Positions 56,786 through 64,000 of a DNA stretch of 64,000 nucleotides are shown one piece after another. The position numbers and the translations under genes are program-made. The first letter of the stretch is position 1, and each line of letters begins with the position of its first letter. The DNA is from Andreprevotia sp. IGB-42 (GTDB lineage Bacteria; Pseudomonadota; Gammaproteobacteria; Burkholderiales; Chitinibacteraceae): assembly GCF_009848685.1 (NCBI RefSeq), contig NZ_WXTX01000006.1, positions 186,001 through 250,000 on the forward strand, given 5' to 3'. Under the pieces are notes generated by a model. It searched no databases, was not told the DNA's origin, and saw nothing but the letters and a program-made list of their open reading frames with translations.

Positions 56786-57472
56786 TCATTCGCTCTGTGT
56801 ATTGGCAATCAGATGCCGTGCCATCCGGATGTGGTCTGCAATCTTGGGCAGCGCATCCCTGGCATGGCTTTTCAGCGTTTCGTCCTTGCCGTCTTCGGCT
56901 TGCTTCTTGTAGGCGGCCTGCTCTTTCAGGTGGAAGTTGATCCCGCCTATGGCCGCATATTCGTGTTCCAGCATCGGCGGTTGCAGCTTTTCCAGCCGCG
57001 TGATGAATTGCAGGCTTTCCGTTTCAAGTTCGGTGGGCAGCTTTACGCCTTTGTTGTGCGCCAATTGGCTCAATTGCTGCAAATCTGCGCCATGTTCCTG
57101 CAGCATGCGCTTGGCAAAGAAGATGACCCCGGGGTCTTTTGCGGTGCGCACCACATAGCGCGCCATGCGGATTTGCGCGAGGTCGGAACGCGCTGCGGTA
57201 TCGAAGAAAGCCAGCGCCTCCGGATCGGAAATCGGTTTGATGCCAGGTTTGACCGTCGGTGCCGTCACACCTGCTGCCACTGCATTACTGGTGGCGGCCA
57301 TGGCACTACTGCTCCAGTTGGTGGTGCCGATCAATAAAGCGCCAGCAATCACCAGATAACGTGGTACCCGATCAAGTATCCTGTCACGCCCGGCTGTCAT
57401 GGTCTTGCAATCGGTGCGCTTGCCTGCATCTGCTTTGGGCGCAATGGCACCCGGGATATGGTTCTCCGGCAT
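56786..57472 (-). CDS. DUF4142 exported protein
   Basis: 228 residues. A hydrophobic segment at about 38-60 (YLVIAGALLIGTTNWSSSAMA) looks like a late signal peptide ending in AMA. The mature part carries LAFFDTAARSDLAQIRMARY, FAKRMLQEHGADLQQLSQLA and HEYAAIGGINFHLKEQAAYK, the ferritin-like helical DUF4142 domain of the YdjX/osmotic-stress type. AAGGAG precedes the ATG by seven bases. The 37 residues before the hydrophobic segment are unusual for a signal peptide, so an internal start is possible. It belongs to the row of exported stress-type proteins here. Confidence 0.85.
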   Translation of the reverse strand: MPENHIPGAIAPKADAGKRTDCKTMTAGRDRILDRVPRYLVIAGALLIGTTNWSSSAMAATSNAVAAGVTAPTVKPGIKPISDPEALAFFDTAARSDLAQIRMARYVVRTAKDPGVIFFAKRMLQEHGADLQQLSQLAHNKGVKLPTELETESLQFITRLEKLQPPMLEHEYAAIGGINFHLKEQAAYKKQAEDGKDETLKSHARDALPKIADHIRMARHLIANTQSE

Positions 57473-57518
57473 TTTCGTGCTCCTTCTATCAGTGCAAGGC
57501 GCGCTGGGCGCAGCACAC

Positions 57519-57851
57519 TCAGATCATCCGGTGGCCTGGCGCCAGTGGGTGCGCTGATGAATCGCTGCTCTCTTGCGGCGTACCCGGATCCTTGCGGCAG
57601 GGGATATGCTGCGAATACACCGGGCGGCGCCCCATGGCGGCGTTGGTGACGCTGGCGTTGTCACGGGCCAAGCCGCGCCCCAAGTCCGTGCAGTCTTCCA
57701 CGCCGGTCGGTGCCAGTGCTTCGGTCTTCGCGGCAGCGGCCTGCGCCAGTTGGGGATCAGCAGGTTTTACCGCCATGGCAACGCTGAAAACCAGTGCAGC
57801 ACTGGCTATGACTGGGCGCCATACGGCAGTATTTCGTCTCGATGTTTTCAT
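57519..57851 (-). CDS. Small exported hypothetical protein, 110 residues
   Basis: From ATG 57851 (AAAGGAG six bases upstream) the protein has a basic start and a hydrophobic stretch (PVIASAALVFSVAMAVKPA) that should act as a signal peptide or anchor. A polar mature part follows with one Cys in VEDCTDLGRG and another in HIPCRKD. No family is recognised. The last 40 residues are rich in Pro, Ser and His. It is transcribed toward the DUF4142 gene with 46 bases between them and may be in the same unit. Confidence 0.6.
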   Translation of the reverse strand: MKTSRRNTAVWRPVIASAALVFSVAMAVKPADPQLAQAAAAKTEALAPTGVEDCTDLGRGLARDNASVTNAAMGRRPVYSQHIPCRKDPGTPQESSDSSAHPLAPGHRMI

Positions 57852-58205
57852 CATCGGCTCCTTTATCCCGGCGCCTGGCCAACCGCTAGGTGCGCATGGC
57901 AAAGATTACGGAAGCGCGCAAGCCCCCTGCATCCGTGCGCCGCTGGTCTTGTGCTCAGCACTCACCCCGTACCCTGTCAGGCGCTGCCGACAGGCGCGCC
58001 CGCGCAGAAACCGGCACTGTCAGCACTCTGTACACGCGCGAGCAGGTTCTGCGCTGACAGGGCAACGCGCGCGCTGCGGATACCGCTGTGCGGCGCTTCG
58101 CGCTCTAATCCCGCAGTGGCGCGCCATCCGCGCGTGATTGACCAAACAGTGATCCAGGGGACAGAGCATGTATCGCAGCAATCGGCACGGTGCCCACGCG
58201 TGAAT
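57852..58205. other. Divergent spacer with a possible 11-codon leader peptide
   Basis: These 354 bases must hold promoters for the minus-strand small gene and the plus-strand antiporter. At 58168-58203 a short frame with a strong ribosome binding site (AGGGGA) encodes MYRSNRHGAHA. Its stop lies two bases before the antiporter ATG, whose own ribosome binding site is poor. Such an arrangement can couple translation. No other gene is visible. Confidence 0.4.
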
Positions 58206-59555
58206 ATGGAATCGGGCGCATTCGCCTGGGCGTTGATTGGCGCGTGCCTGCTGGCGATGGTGATGGTCGGGCACCGTATCAGATACCTGCCGATCAGCAT
58301 TGCCAGTCTTTACCTGGTACTGGGCTACGCTGCCGGACCGGGCGTGATGGACTGGGTGCGTATCGACCCTATCCGGCAAAACCACATCCTGTTGTTCCTG
58401 TGCGAAATCGCACTGGTTCTATCGCTGTTTTCAGCCGGGCTCAAGCTGCGGCTGCCCATGGGTGACGTGCGCTGGCAGATCGCTTTCCGGCTGGCTTTGC
58501 CTACACTGGCCATTTCCATCGTCCTGCTGGCACTGGCCGGCAAGTGGCTGCTGGGGCTGGCCGCCGTACCCGCGCTGTTGCTGGCCAGCATGCTGGCACC
58601 TACCGATCCGGCACTCGCATCCGATGTGCAGGTACAGAACGCCGGCGATGCGGATCAGGTCCGCTTTAGCCTGACGGGCGAGGCGGGCCTCAACGACGGG
58701 GTAGCCATGCCTTTCGTGTTGCTGGGGCTGGGCCTGCTGACCAGCCGCTATGGGCAGGGGCTGGAATTCGGCAAGGCCTGGTTGCTGCAGGACCTGCTGT
58801 TCGGCGTGGTGGGCGGGATCGTGCTGGGCTGGCTGCTGGGTGAGCTGGTGGGGCGAGGTGTACCGTTCCTGCGCAGTCACCATGCGGCGTTGGGACGGGA
58901 GGAGTTCATTGCGCTGGGCACCATCTGCCTGACCTATGGTGTTGCCACCTTGCTCCATTGCAATGGCTTCATCGCCGTTTTTGTTGCCGGTGCTGCGGTC
59001 AGGCGCATCGAGCATCGCTCCAGTAGCGGCCGCGCCGCGCCGCAGGTGATCGGCAGTGTGGAAAGCGGCAAGGAAGAAGAGGTTGCCACCCATCCGGACA
59101 AGGCATCGGCATATATGGCGCAGGAGGTGCTTGCCATCAACGAACAACTGGAGCACATGGCAGAGTTCGCCATGGTCTTCATCGTGGGGGTGTTGTTATC
59201 GGCAGGCTACTGGTCGTGGTCCGGCGCTTTGCTGGCTGCGGTGCTGTTTCTGGTCGTGCGGCCGGTTTCCGTCTATGTGGGTTTGATGCTGACCCCGGTT
59301 ACCCGCACGCAGCGCCGCCTGATCAGCTGGTTCGGTATCCGTGGCGTGAGCTCATTGTTCTACGTGAGCTATGCCATCGGCCACGGCTTGCCGCAACGCT
59401 ATCAGGAACCGTTCCTTTCGGCAGTGCTGACCGTAGTGGGCTTGTCCATCCTGTGCCACGGGATATCGGCAACGCCGTTGATGAATCTGAACGAACGCAT
59501 CAACCAGCGTTATCGGCCTGCCAGCAGGTCTTTTCCGCATATTTCCCGCCATTGA
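58206..59555 (+). CDS. Cation/proton antiporter, CPA1 type
   Basis: A 449-residue membrane protein with about 11-12 hydrophobic helices. The antiporter core is visible in AGLKLRLPM, MLAPTDPALASDVQVQN and FSLTGEAGLNDGVAMPFV, where the Asp residues of the unwound helices should bind the cation and proton. CLTYGVATLLHCNGFIAVF and SWFGIRGVSSLFYVSYAI are further conserved parts. It should exchange Na+ or K+ for H+ at the inner membrane. The ATG at 58206 has a poor ribosome binding site. The frame is open upstream, but without membrane-protein character. Confidence 0.9.
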   Translation: MESGAFAWALIGACLLAMVMVGHRIRYLPISIASLYLVLGYAAGPGVMDWVRIDPIRQNHILLFLCEIALVLSLFSAGLKLRLPMGDVRWQIAFRLALPTLAISIVLLALAGKWLLGLAAVPALLLASMLAPTDPALASDVQVQNAGDADQVRFSLTGEAGLNDGVAMPFVLLGLGLLTSRYGQGLEFGKAWLLQDLLFGVVGGIVLGWLLGELVGRGVPFLRSHHAALGREEFIALGTICLTYGVATLLHCNGFIAVFVAGAAVRRIEHRSSSGRAAPQVIGSVESGKEEEVATHPDKASAYMAQEVLAINEQLEHMAEFAMVFIVGVLLSAGYWSWSGALLAAVLFLVVRPVSVYVGLMLTPVTRTQRRLISWFGIRGVSSLFYVSYAIGHGLPQRYQEPFLSAVLTVVGLSILCHGISATPLMNLNERINQRYRPASRSFPHISRH

Positions 59556-59630
59556 TCACTGCACAACCGTGGAAACTGAATCGGCATTGCTGCCAGTGTT
59601 GCTGATTGGATGCGTAATTGATTTTCAAGC

Positions 59631-59659
59631 AAAAAGGCCGGCATTGCAGCCGGCCTTTT
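59631..59659. terminator. Bidirectional terminator between the antiporter and DUF3309
   Basis: A seven-base stem GGCCGGC / GCCGGCC with a six-base loop is flanked by five A on the left and four T on the right. It serves the converging antiporter and DUF3309 genes. Confidence 0.88.
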
Positions 59660-59690
59660 CTCAAAACGGGATGGAAGTATAACTTTAAAG

Positions 59691-59849
59691 CTATATCCGG
59701 CCAGTCAGCAGCAGAATCAGCAGCACCACAACTATCAGGCCGGAAATACCGGTTGGGCCATAGCCCCAGCTGCGGCTATGCGGCCAGGTTGGCAATGCGC
59801 CAATGGCAACCAGAATCAGTACAATCAGCAATATCATTCCGAGTGACAT
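59691..59849 (-). CDS. DUF3309 small membrane protein
   Basis: A 52-residue protein beginning MSLGMILLIVLILVAIGALP. It has TWPHSRSWGYGPTGISG in the middle, the conserved DUF3309 signature, and a second hydrophobic helix ends the chain. GAGGAG stands eight bases before the ATG. It forms a single-gene unit closed by the shared terminator. The function is unknown. Like DUF1328 it is common in proteobacterial stress regions. Confidence 0.92.
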   Translation of the reverse strand: MSLGMILLIVLILVAIGALPTWPHSRSWGYGPTGISGLIVVVLLILLLTGRI

Positions 59850-60123
59850 GGTTTTAACTCCTCGTTGTAATCAGTCTTTGACTGCGGCGCTGGACCGGAT
59901 GCCGCTGCCCCATTTCCACAGATTAACTGACGCGTTGCCAGGCAGAATGTCGGCATTGGCTGATAGCAATGGCGCAATTGGCCACTCCGGTCGTCGGTAT
60001 TGCCCTACAGCCGGCAAATGCTGATTCCGTGAGATATGGCTTACATATTTTTTAGGCCGCACCTGCTTCCGGTTTCTGCCGGGATGGCCAGAATGGGGAG
60101 AAAATAATCCGAGGTGCAGAAAT

Positions 60124-62073
60124 ATGGTTGATAAAACAACACGAAAAACCCACCGCCTGCAGGCCTGGAAAATCATCGTGCTGGCCCTGTTGCTGATCAT
60201 TGCGCTGGCCATTTATCTGTTTGAATGGAATATGCTGCGCGGGCCGATCAGCCGCAGGGTCACTGCTGCCACCGGGCGGCCATTCGCCATCAACGGCGAT
60301 CTGCACGTACAGCTGTCACGCAATCCAACAGTGACCGCAGAGCGCCTCTCATTCGGTAATGCCAGCTGGGGCAGCAAGCCCGAGATGGCTTCTCTGGAAC
60401 GCATTTCGGTGCAGTTCAACCTGAAGGCATTGTTTCACCGCGAGGTGCGCCTGCTCAATGTGGTAGCTGAAAATCCGCAAGTGCTGCTGGAAAAAAATCC
60501 GCAAGGGCAGGGCAACTGGCAATTTGGCAATACTGCCGATGACAAGGCTGCCGAGCCCGGCAAGTGGCAGGTGCACTACGGCAACGTCGCTATCCGCCAA
60601 GGCGTCATCCACTACCTGGATACTGCGGGCAAGACCGACGTCACCGCCAAGCTCGATACCATAGGCGGCATCACCGGCCAGCAGGCATCGGTTGCCTTTG
60701 CCGCCGGTGGCAGCATGCGCGCGCTACCACTGAAAGTGACCGGTACCGGTGGTGCATTGCTGGATCTGCAGAACACCAAGGCAGCCTATCCCGTCAAAGG
60801 CAGCGGCACGGTGGGGAAAACCCGTTTTTCCGCTGATGGAACGGTGACGGACCCGATACGGCTGGCCGGGCTTGCCATCAACTTCACGCTTGCGGGCAAC
60901 AGTCTTGCCGAGCTGTACGACATCCTGCATATCCCCTTGCCGCCCACCGCGCCCTACAAGCTGGCCGGCTTTCTGCATCACGATAACCAGTTGTGGTCGT
61001 TCAAGCGCTTTGTCGGCAAGGTGGGTAACAGTGATCTCTCTGGCGACTGGTCGGTGGATCTTGCGCCCAAGCCGCAGTTCATCCGTGCCGATCTGGTTTC
61101 GAAATCGCTGGATCTGAAGGATCTATCCGGTTTTGTCGGCGCACGGGCCGATAGCGGTAAAACCATCCAGCCACCGGGCGACAAGGTGCTACCGCAAACA
61201 CCCTACAATCTGGAAAAAGTGCGGGCGGCCAATGCCGATGTGCGCTTCCGCGGCCAGCATATCCAGACGGAAAAAATGCCGTTCGATGACCTGAAAGCCC
61301 ACCTGATTCTCGATAACGGCAAGATCCGCCTGGATCCGCTGGATGTGGGCGTGGCTGGCGGCAATGTGGTGGCCCGGATCACCATGGATACGACGGTCGC
61401 GCCCATCCAGACCAGCGTGGACCTTGCCGCGCGCAAGCTGCAGCTTGATCAATTGCTGCCGGCACTGAAAAACCCCAAGGCTAATGTGGGATTGGTGGGT
61501 GCGCAGGCCAAGTTCATCGGCCGTGGCAATTCGGTAGCCCAGATGCTAGGCAGTGCCGACGGCAACATGGCCATCATCATGAATGGCGGTGAAATCAGCA
61601 AGCTGTTGCTGCGTCTGGCCAATCTCGACGTTGCCAACCTGATTCCCATCCTGTTTACCGGCGACAAGCCGGTGCCGGTGCGCTGCCTGGTGACGGACCT
61701 TGCGGTGAAGGACGGCAACGCCGGTATCCGTACGCTGATCCTGGATACCGAAAAGCAGGTGATATACGGCAGCGGCAACATCAACTTCAAGACCGAGCAG
61801 ATCGATATCGCCCTCAAGACCCAGGCCAAGGACATCAGTCTGGTGGCATTGCGTGGTCCCATCCTCATTACCGGGCCGTTCAAGAAGCCGGCCGTGCGGC
61901 CATCGCTGGCCCAGGCAACCGGTCGCACGGCGGCCGCCGTCGCATTGGGCTTCGTGGCGCCGCCGCTGGCATTGTTGCCGCTGATCCAGCTGGGTGGCGC
62001 CGAAGATACGCCATGCGGTGCGATGATCCGCGAGGCCACCAAAAATGCCGGCAGGGTAAAACGTGCCAAGTAA
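60124..62073 (+). CDS. AsmA-family membrane-anchored protein
   Basis: A 649-residue protein with one N-terminal membrane helix (IIVLALLLIIALAIYLF) and a long periplasmic part. The N-terminal AsmA domain is seen in RPFAINGDLHVQLSRNPTV, the segment AERLSFGNASWGSKPEMASL and REVRLLNVVAENPQVLLEKN. The C-terminal AsmA region reads GSADGNMAIIMNGGEISKLL and IDIALKTQAKDISLVAL, then RGPILITGPFKKPAVRP. AsmA-like proteins are thought to form lipid-conducting bridges across the periplasm. It has no strong ribosome binding site. Its stop overlaps the GTG start of the topoisomerase gene, so the two are coupled. Confidence 0.9.
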   Translation: MVDKTTRKTHRLQAWKIIVLALLLIIALAIYLFEWNMLRGPISRRVTAATGRPFAINGDLHVQLSRNPTVTAERLSFGNASWGSKPEMASLERISVQFNLKALFHREVRLLNVVAENPQVLLEKNPQGQGNWQFGNTADDKAAEPGKWQVHYGNVAIRQGVIHYLDTAGKTDVTAKLDTIGGITGQQASVAFAAGGSMRALPLKVTGTGGALLDLQNTKAAYPVKGSGTVGKTRFSADGTVTDPIRLAGLAINFTLAGNSLAELYDILHIPLPPTAPYKLAGFLHHDNQLWSFKRFVGKVGNSDLSGDWSVDLAPKPQFIRADLVSKSLDLKDLSGFVGARADSGKTIQPPGDKVLPQTPYNLEKVRAANADVRFRGQHIQTEKMPFDDLKAHLILDNGKIRLDPLDVGVAGGNVVARITMDTTVAPIQTSVDLAARKLQLDQLLPALKNPKANVGLVGAQAKFIGRGNSVAQMLGSADGNMAIIMNGGEISKLLLRLANLDVANLIPILFTGDKPVPVRCLVTDLAVKDGNAGIRTLILDTEKQVIYGSGNINFKTEQIDIALKTQAKDISLVALRGPILITGPFKKPAVRPSLAQATGRTAAAVALGFVAPPLALLPLIQLGGAEDTPCGAMIREATKNAGRVKRAK

Positions 62074-63133
62074 GTCTGCTGTGGAAGTGCAAACAGTCGA
62101 TGAGGCGGCAGAGGCCGCGCGCGAGGCGGGGCTGCGCTATGTCAACGATACAATGCCTGGCATCAGCCGGCATGCGCGGCGCGGAAAGCTGGTTTACGTT
62201 CGCGGTAACGAAGTGGTGGATGATGCGGCCACCCTGGCGCGCATCCGCGCACTGGTCATCCCGCCCGCCTGGACCGATGTGTGGATCTGCCCGCGTGCCA
62301 ACGGCCATCTGCAAGCCACCGGCCGCGATGCCAAAGGGCGCAAGCAATACCGCTATCATGCACGCTGGCGCGAGCGCCGTGACGAAAGCAAGTTTGCCCG
62401 GATGATCGCTTTCGGCGAAGCACTGCCGCAAATCCGCACTGCGGTATCACGTGATCTGGCAAAGCAAGGGATGCCGCGCGAGAAGGTACTGGCGCTGGTG
62501 GTGCTGTTGCTGGAATCCACCTTCATCCGTGTAGGCAACGAAGTTTATGCACGCGAGAACAAATCGTTTGGCCTGACCACGCTGCGTAACCGGCATGTCG
62601 CGATCGATGGCAAACGCATCCGTTTTCATTTCCGTGGAAAAAGCGGCAAGGATCACGATATCGAGCTGAACAACGCACGAATTGCGCGCATCGTAATGCG
62701 CTGTCGTGATTTGCCGGGTCAAGACCTGTTCCAGTATCTGGATGACGCTGGTCACCGTCACCCGGTAACCTCGGGCGACGTCAACCAATACCTGAAGGAA
62801 ATCAGCGGAGAAGATTTCTCCGCCAAGGATTTCCGCACTTGGGCGGGCACGGTGCTGGCTGCGGTTGCGCTTTGCCAGCAGCCACAGGCGCAAAGCGCCC
62901 ACCACGCCAAAGGGCAGGTGGCCGATGCGGTCAAACAGGTGGCCGAGCGTTTGGGCAATACCGTTGCCGTGTGCCGGAAGTGCTATATCCATCCGGAAAT
63001 CATCAATGCATACCTGGCAGGCAATGCGATTGGCCTGGCAGATGGTAACCGTATCGCGCAGGCGGGCGATGATCTGCGGGTGATGGAACAGGCGGTATTG
63101 AGCTACTTGCGGGAACTGGCGACTGACCGTTGA
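62063..63133 (+). CDS. Poxvirus-type DNA topoisomerase IB
   Basis: A 356-residue enzyme with a GTG start preceded by AGGG and overlapping the AsmA stop by 11 bases. It shows the N-terminal RGKLVYVRG domain, IPPAWTDVWICPRANGHLQA, YHARWRERRDESKF, FIRVGNEVYARENKSFGLTT, RFHFRGKSGKDHDI and FRTWAGTVLA. The catalytic Tyr308 stands in CRKCYIHPEI. The conserved Arg, Lys and His residues of the active site appear present. It relaxes supercoils by nicking one strand. These bacterial enzymes are often found in stress- or DNA-repair-related places. Coupling to an AsmA gene is unusual in function but has no evident explanation. Confidence 0.93.
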   Translation: MPSKSAVEVQTVDEAAEAAREAGLRYVNDTMPGISRHARRGKLVYVRGNEVVDDAATLARIRALVIPPAWTDVWICPRANGHLQATGRDAKGRKQYRYHARWRERRDESKFARMIAFGEALPQIRTAVSRDLAKQGMPREKVLALVVLLLESTFIRVGNEVYARENKSFGLTTLRNRHVAIDGKRIRFHFRGKSGKDHDIELNNARIARIVMRCRDLPGQDLFQYLDDAGHRHPVTSGDVNQYLKEISGEDFSAKDFRTWAGTVLAAVALCQQPQAQSAHHAKGQVADAVKQVAERLGNTVAVCRKCYIHPEIINAYLAGNAIGLADGNRIAQAGDDLRVMEQAVLSYLRELATDR

Positions 63134-63246
63134 ACGGATTGCTCAGTGCGTGCCGGGCAGCCAGTTAAGTCGGTTTGGCAGGTGGTCCAGCAGGCATCGA
63201 CGAATGCATGCCAGACCAGCCAAGGCCATCGATCAACGGCACAAGC

Positions 63247-63274
63247 GGATCAATGCACTTGGATCAATGCACTT
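63247..63274. repeat. 14-bp tandem duplication at the end of ohr
   Basis: The sequence GGATCAATGCACTT occurs twice in a row. The copy at 63261-63274 includes the ohr stop codon. The other copy lies just downstream of the gene on its strand. Confidence 0.85.
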
Positions 63275-63686
63275 CGATCTTGACGTCGATATTACCGCGT
63301 GTGGCGTGCGAATACGGGCAGATATCACGGTGGGCAATATCTGCCAGCTCGCGGATTTTTATCGGGTCGACGCCCGGCAGTACCACCAGCAAGGTGATTG
63401 CCAGTTCAAACCCGTGGGGCTCCCGTCGGCCGATGCCCACGCGCGCGGTCACTTCCGAGTTGGTGATCTTCACCCCATGGTGCGAAGCCACAGAGCGGAT
63501 TGCCGATTCGAAGCATGCGGCGTAGCCGGCGGCAAACAGCTGCTCGGGGTTGGTCGCTGCGCCGCCTTCTCCGCCCAGCGCTTCCGGCGATGCCAGCTTC
63601 AGATCCAGCACGCCGTCGGTGGATTTGATCCGCCCATCCCGGCCGCCACGCGCAGTCACCTCTGCAATATAAAGTGGTGTGGTCAT
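63264..63686 (-). CDS. ohr: Organic hydroperoxide resistance protein Ohr (OsmC family)
   Basis: A 140-residue protein with both redox cysteines of the Ohr/OsmC fold: Cys58 in FAAGYAACFESAIRSVA and Cys123 in DICPYSHATRGNIDVKI. Ohr reduces organic peroxides with the help of lipoylated partners. The VGIGRREPHGFEL and PEALGGEGGAATNPEQLF segments favour Ohr over OsmC. ATG 63686 has GAGGAG seven bases upstream, and the frame is open further upstream without similarity. No ohrR repressor gene is seen in the window. It may lie past the right edge. Confidence 0.93.
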   Translation of the reverse strand: MTTPLYIAEVTARGGRDGRIKSTDGVLDLKLASPEALGGEGGAATNPEQLFAAGYAACFESAIRSVASHHGVKITNSEVTARVGIGRREPHGFELAITLLVVLPGVDPIKIRELADIAHRDICPYSHATRGNIDVKIEVH

Positions 63687-63937
63687 GACGTGCTCCTCGT
63701 GTAGGGAATCAGCTTTCAAGCTAGCATGCCCGGATCGGCATTTTCCAATTGGTTTTTTGATGGTGCTGCGATAAAACCGTTGAGTGTCGGCGCATGCCGA
63801 CGGCAGCCTCGGACATATCCGCAACGATATTGGGATAAGCACAGGTTAATGGCTTGCCAACCGCACGGTAGACTGGGCATGTTGCATCGGCATATTGCCG
63901 CATGCACGGGATATGCCCTTAACAAAGGAGAACACCC

Positions 63938-64000
63938 ATGGCTAACGATATCAACCTGGCTGCCGATTTGCGTACCGTCGTTGCAGATACCGAGAGGGTG
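63938..64000 (+). CDS. Start of a DUF883 (ElaB/YqjD-like) protein, cut by the window edge
   Basis: AAGGAG lies before the ATG and the first 21 codons read MANDINLAADLRTVVADTER, then Val at the edge. This resembles the N-terminus of DUF883/ElaB-type ribosome- or membrane-associated proteins (DLxTVVADxE). Only a short stretch is visible, so the assignment is tentative. Confidence 0.5.
   Translation, partial: MANDINLAADLRTVVADTERV

Overview
This is a GC-rich stretch of a Gram-negative proteobacterial chromosome. The aerobic-type cobalamin genes with CobN, the TolC/HlyD components, the lipoprotein signals and the trehalose/glycogen gene set suggest a betaproteobacterium (perhaps Neisseriales) or a pseudomonad-like gammaproteobacterium. 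I cannot fix the genus from sequence alone. I see no rRNA, tRNA, CRISPR array, prophage or intact insertion sequence.

Region 1 (1-16970) is a cobalamin (vitamin B12) biosynthesis cluster. The plus strand carries the end of cobH, then cobI and a cbiG-cobJ fusion. The minus strand carries cobW, cobN, a ChlI-like AAA+ subunit and a small VWA protein, which together look like a cobalt chelatase operon. The plus strand then carries cobE, cobO and cobB. cobQ lies on the minus strand, followed by cobD, cobC, an ArsH-like flavoprotein and cobF on the plus strand. Together they cover corrin-ring methylation, cobalt insertion, adenosylation, amidation and attachment of the aminopropanol arm. A two-way terminator closes the cluster.

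Region 2 (17154-22666) holds an exported arylsulfatase, a perfect 111-bp tandem duplication in an AT-rich spacer, two doubtful short ORFs, and a two-gene unit of exported proteins (DUF2092 and an Asn-rich partner).

Region 3 (22667-40659) is the most unusual part. A 4069-residue LEPR-XLL/DUF4347 surface protein with 13 VCBS-type repeats is followed by a TolC-like lipoprotein and three tightly overlapping genes: a short periplasmic adaptor, a membrane-anchored HlyD protein with a GAF-like N-terminus, and an M50-type zinc-protease/HlyD fusion. There is no ABC ATPase and no RND pump, so this looks like a dedicated export or anchoring machine with an unknown energy source.

Region 4 (41014-64000) reads as a general-stress or desiccation island. 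It has a bacterioferritin-like protein, two NarL-type response regulators and a lone receiver protein. It also has the trehalose genes treS, treZ and treY plus glgX. The maltokinase half of TreS appears to have lost its catalytic residues. Around these lie many small membrane or exported proteins (BON, DUF1328, DUF3309, DUF4142, DUF883 start), an AbiTii-domain protein, a cation/proton antiporter, an AsmA protein coupled to a type IB topoisomerase, and Ohr.
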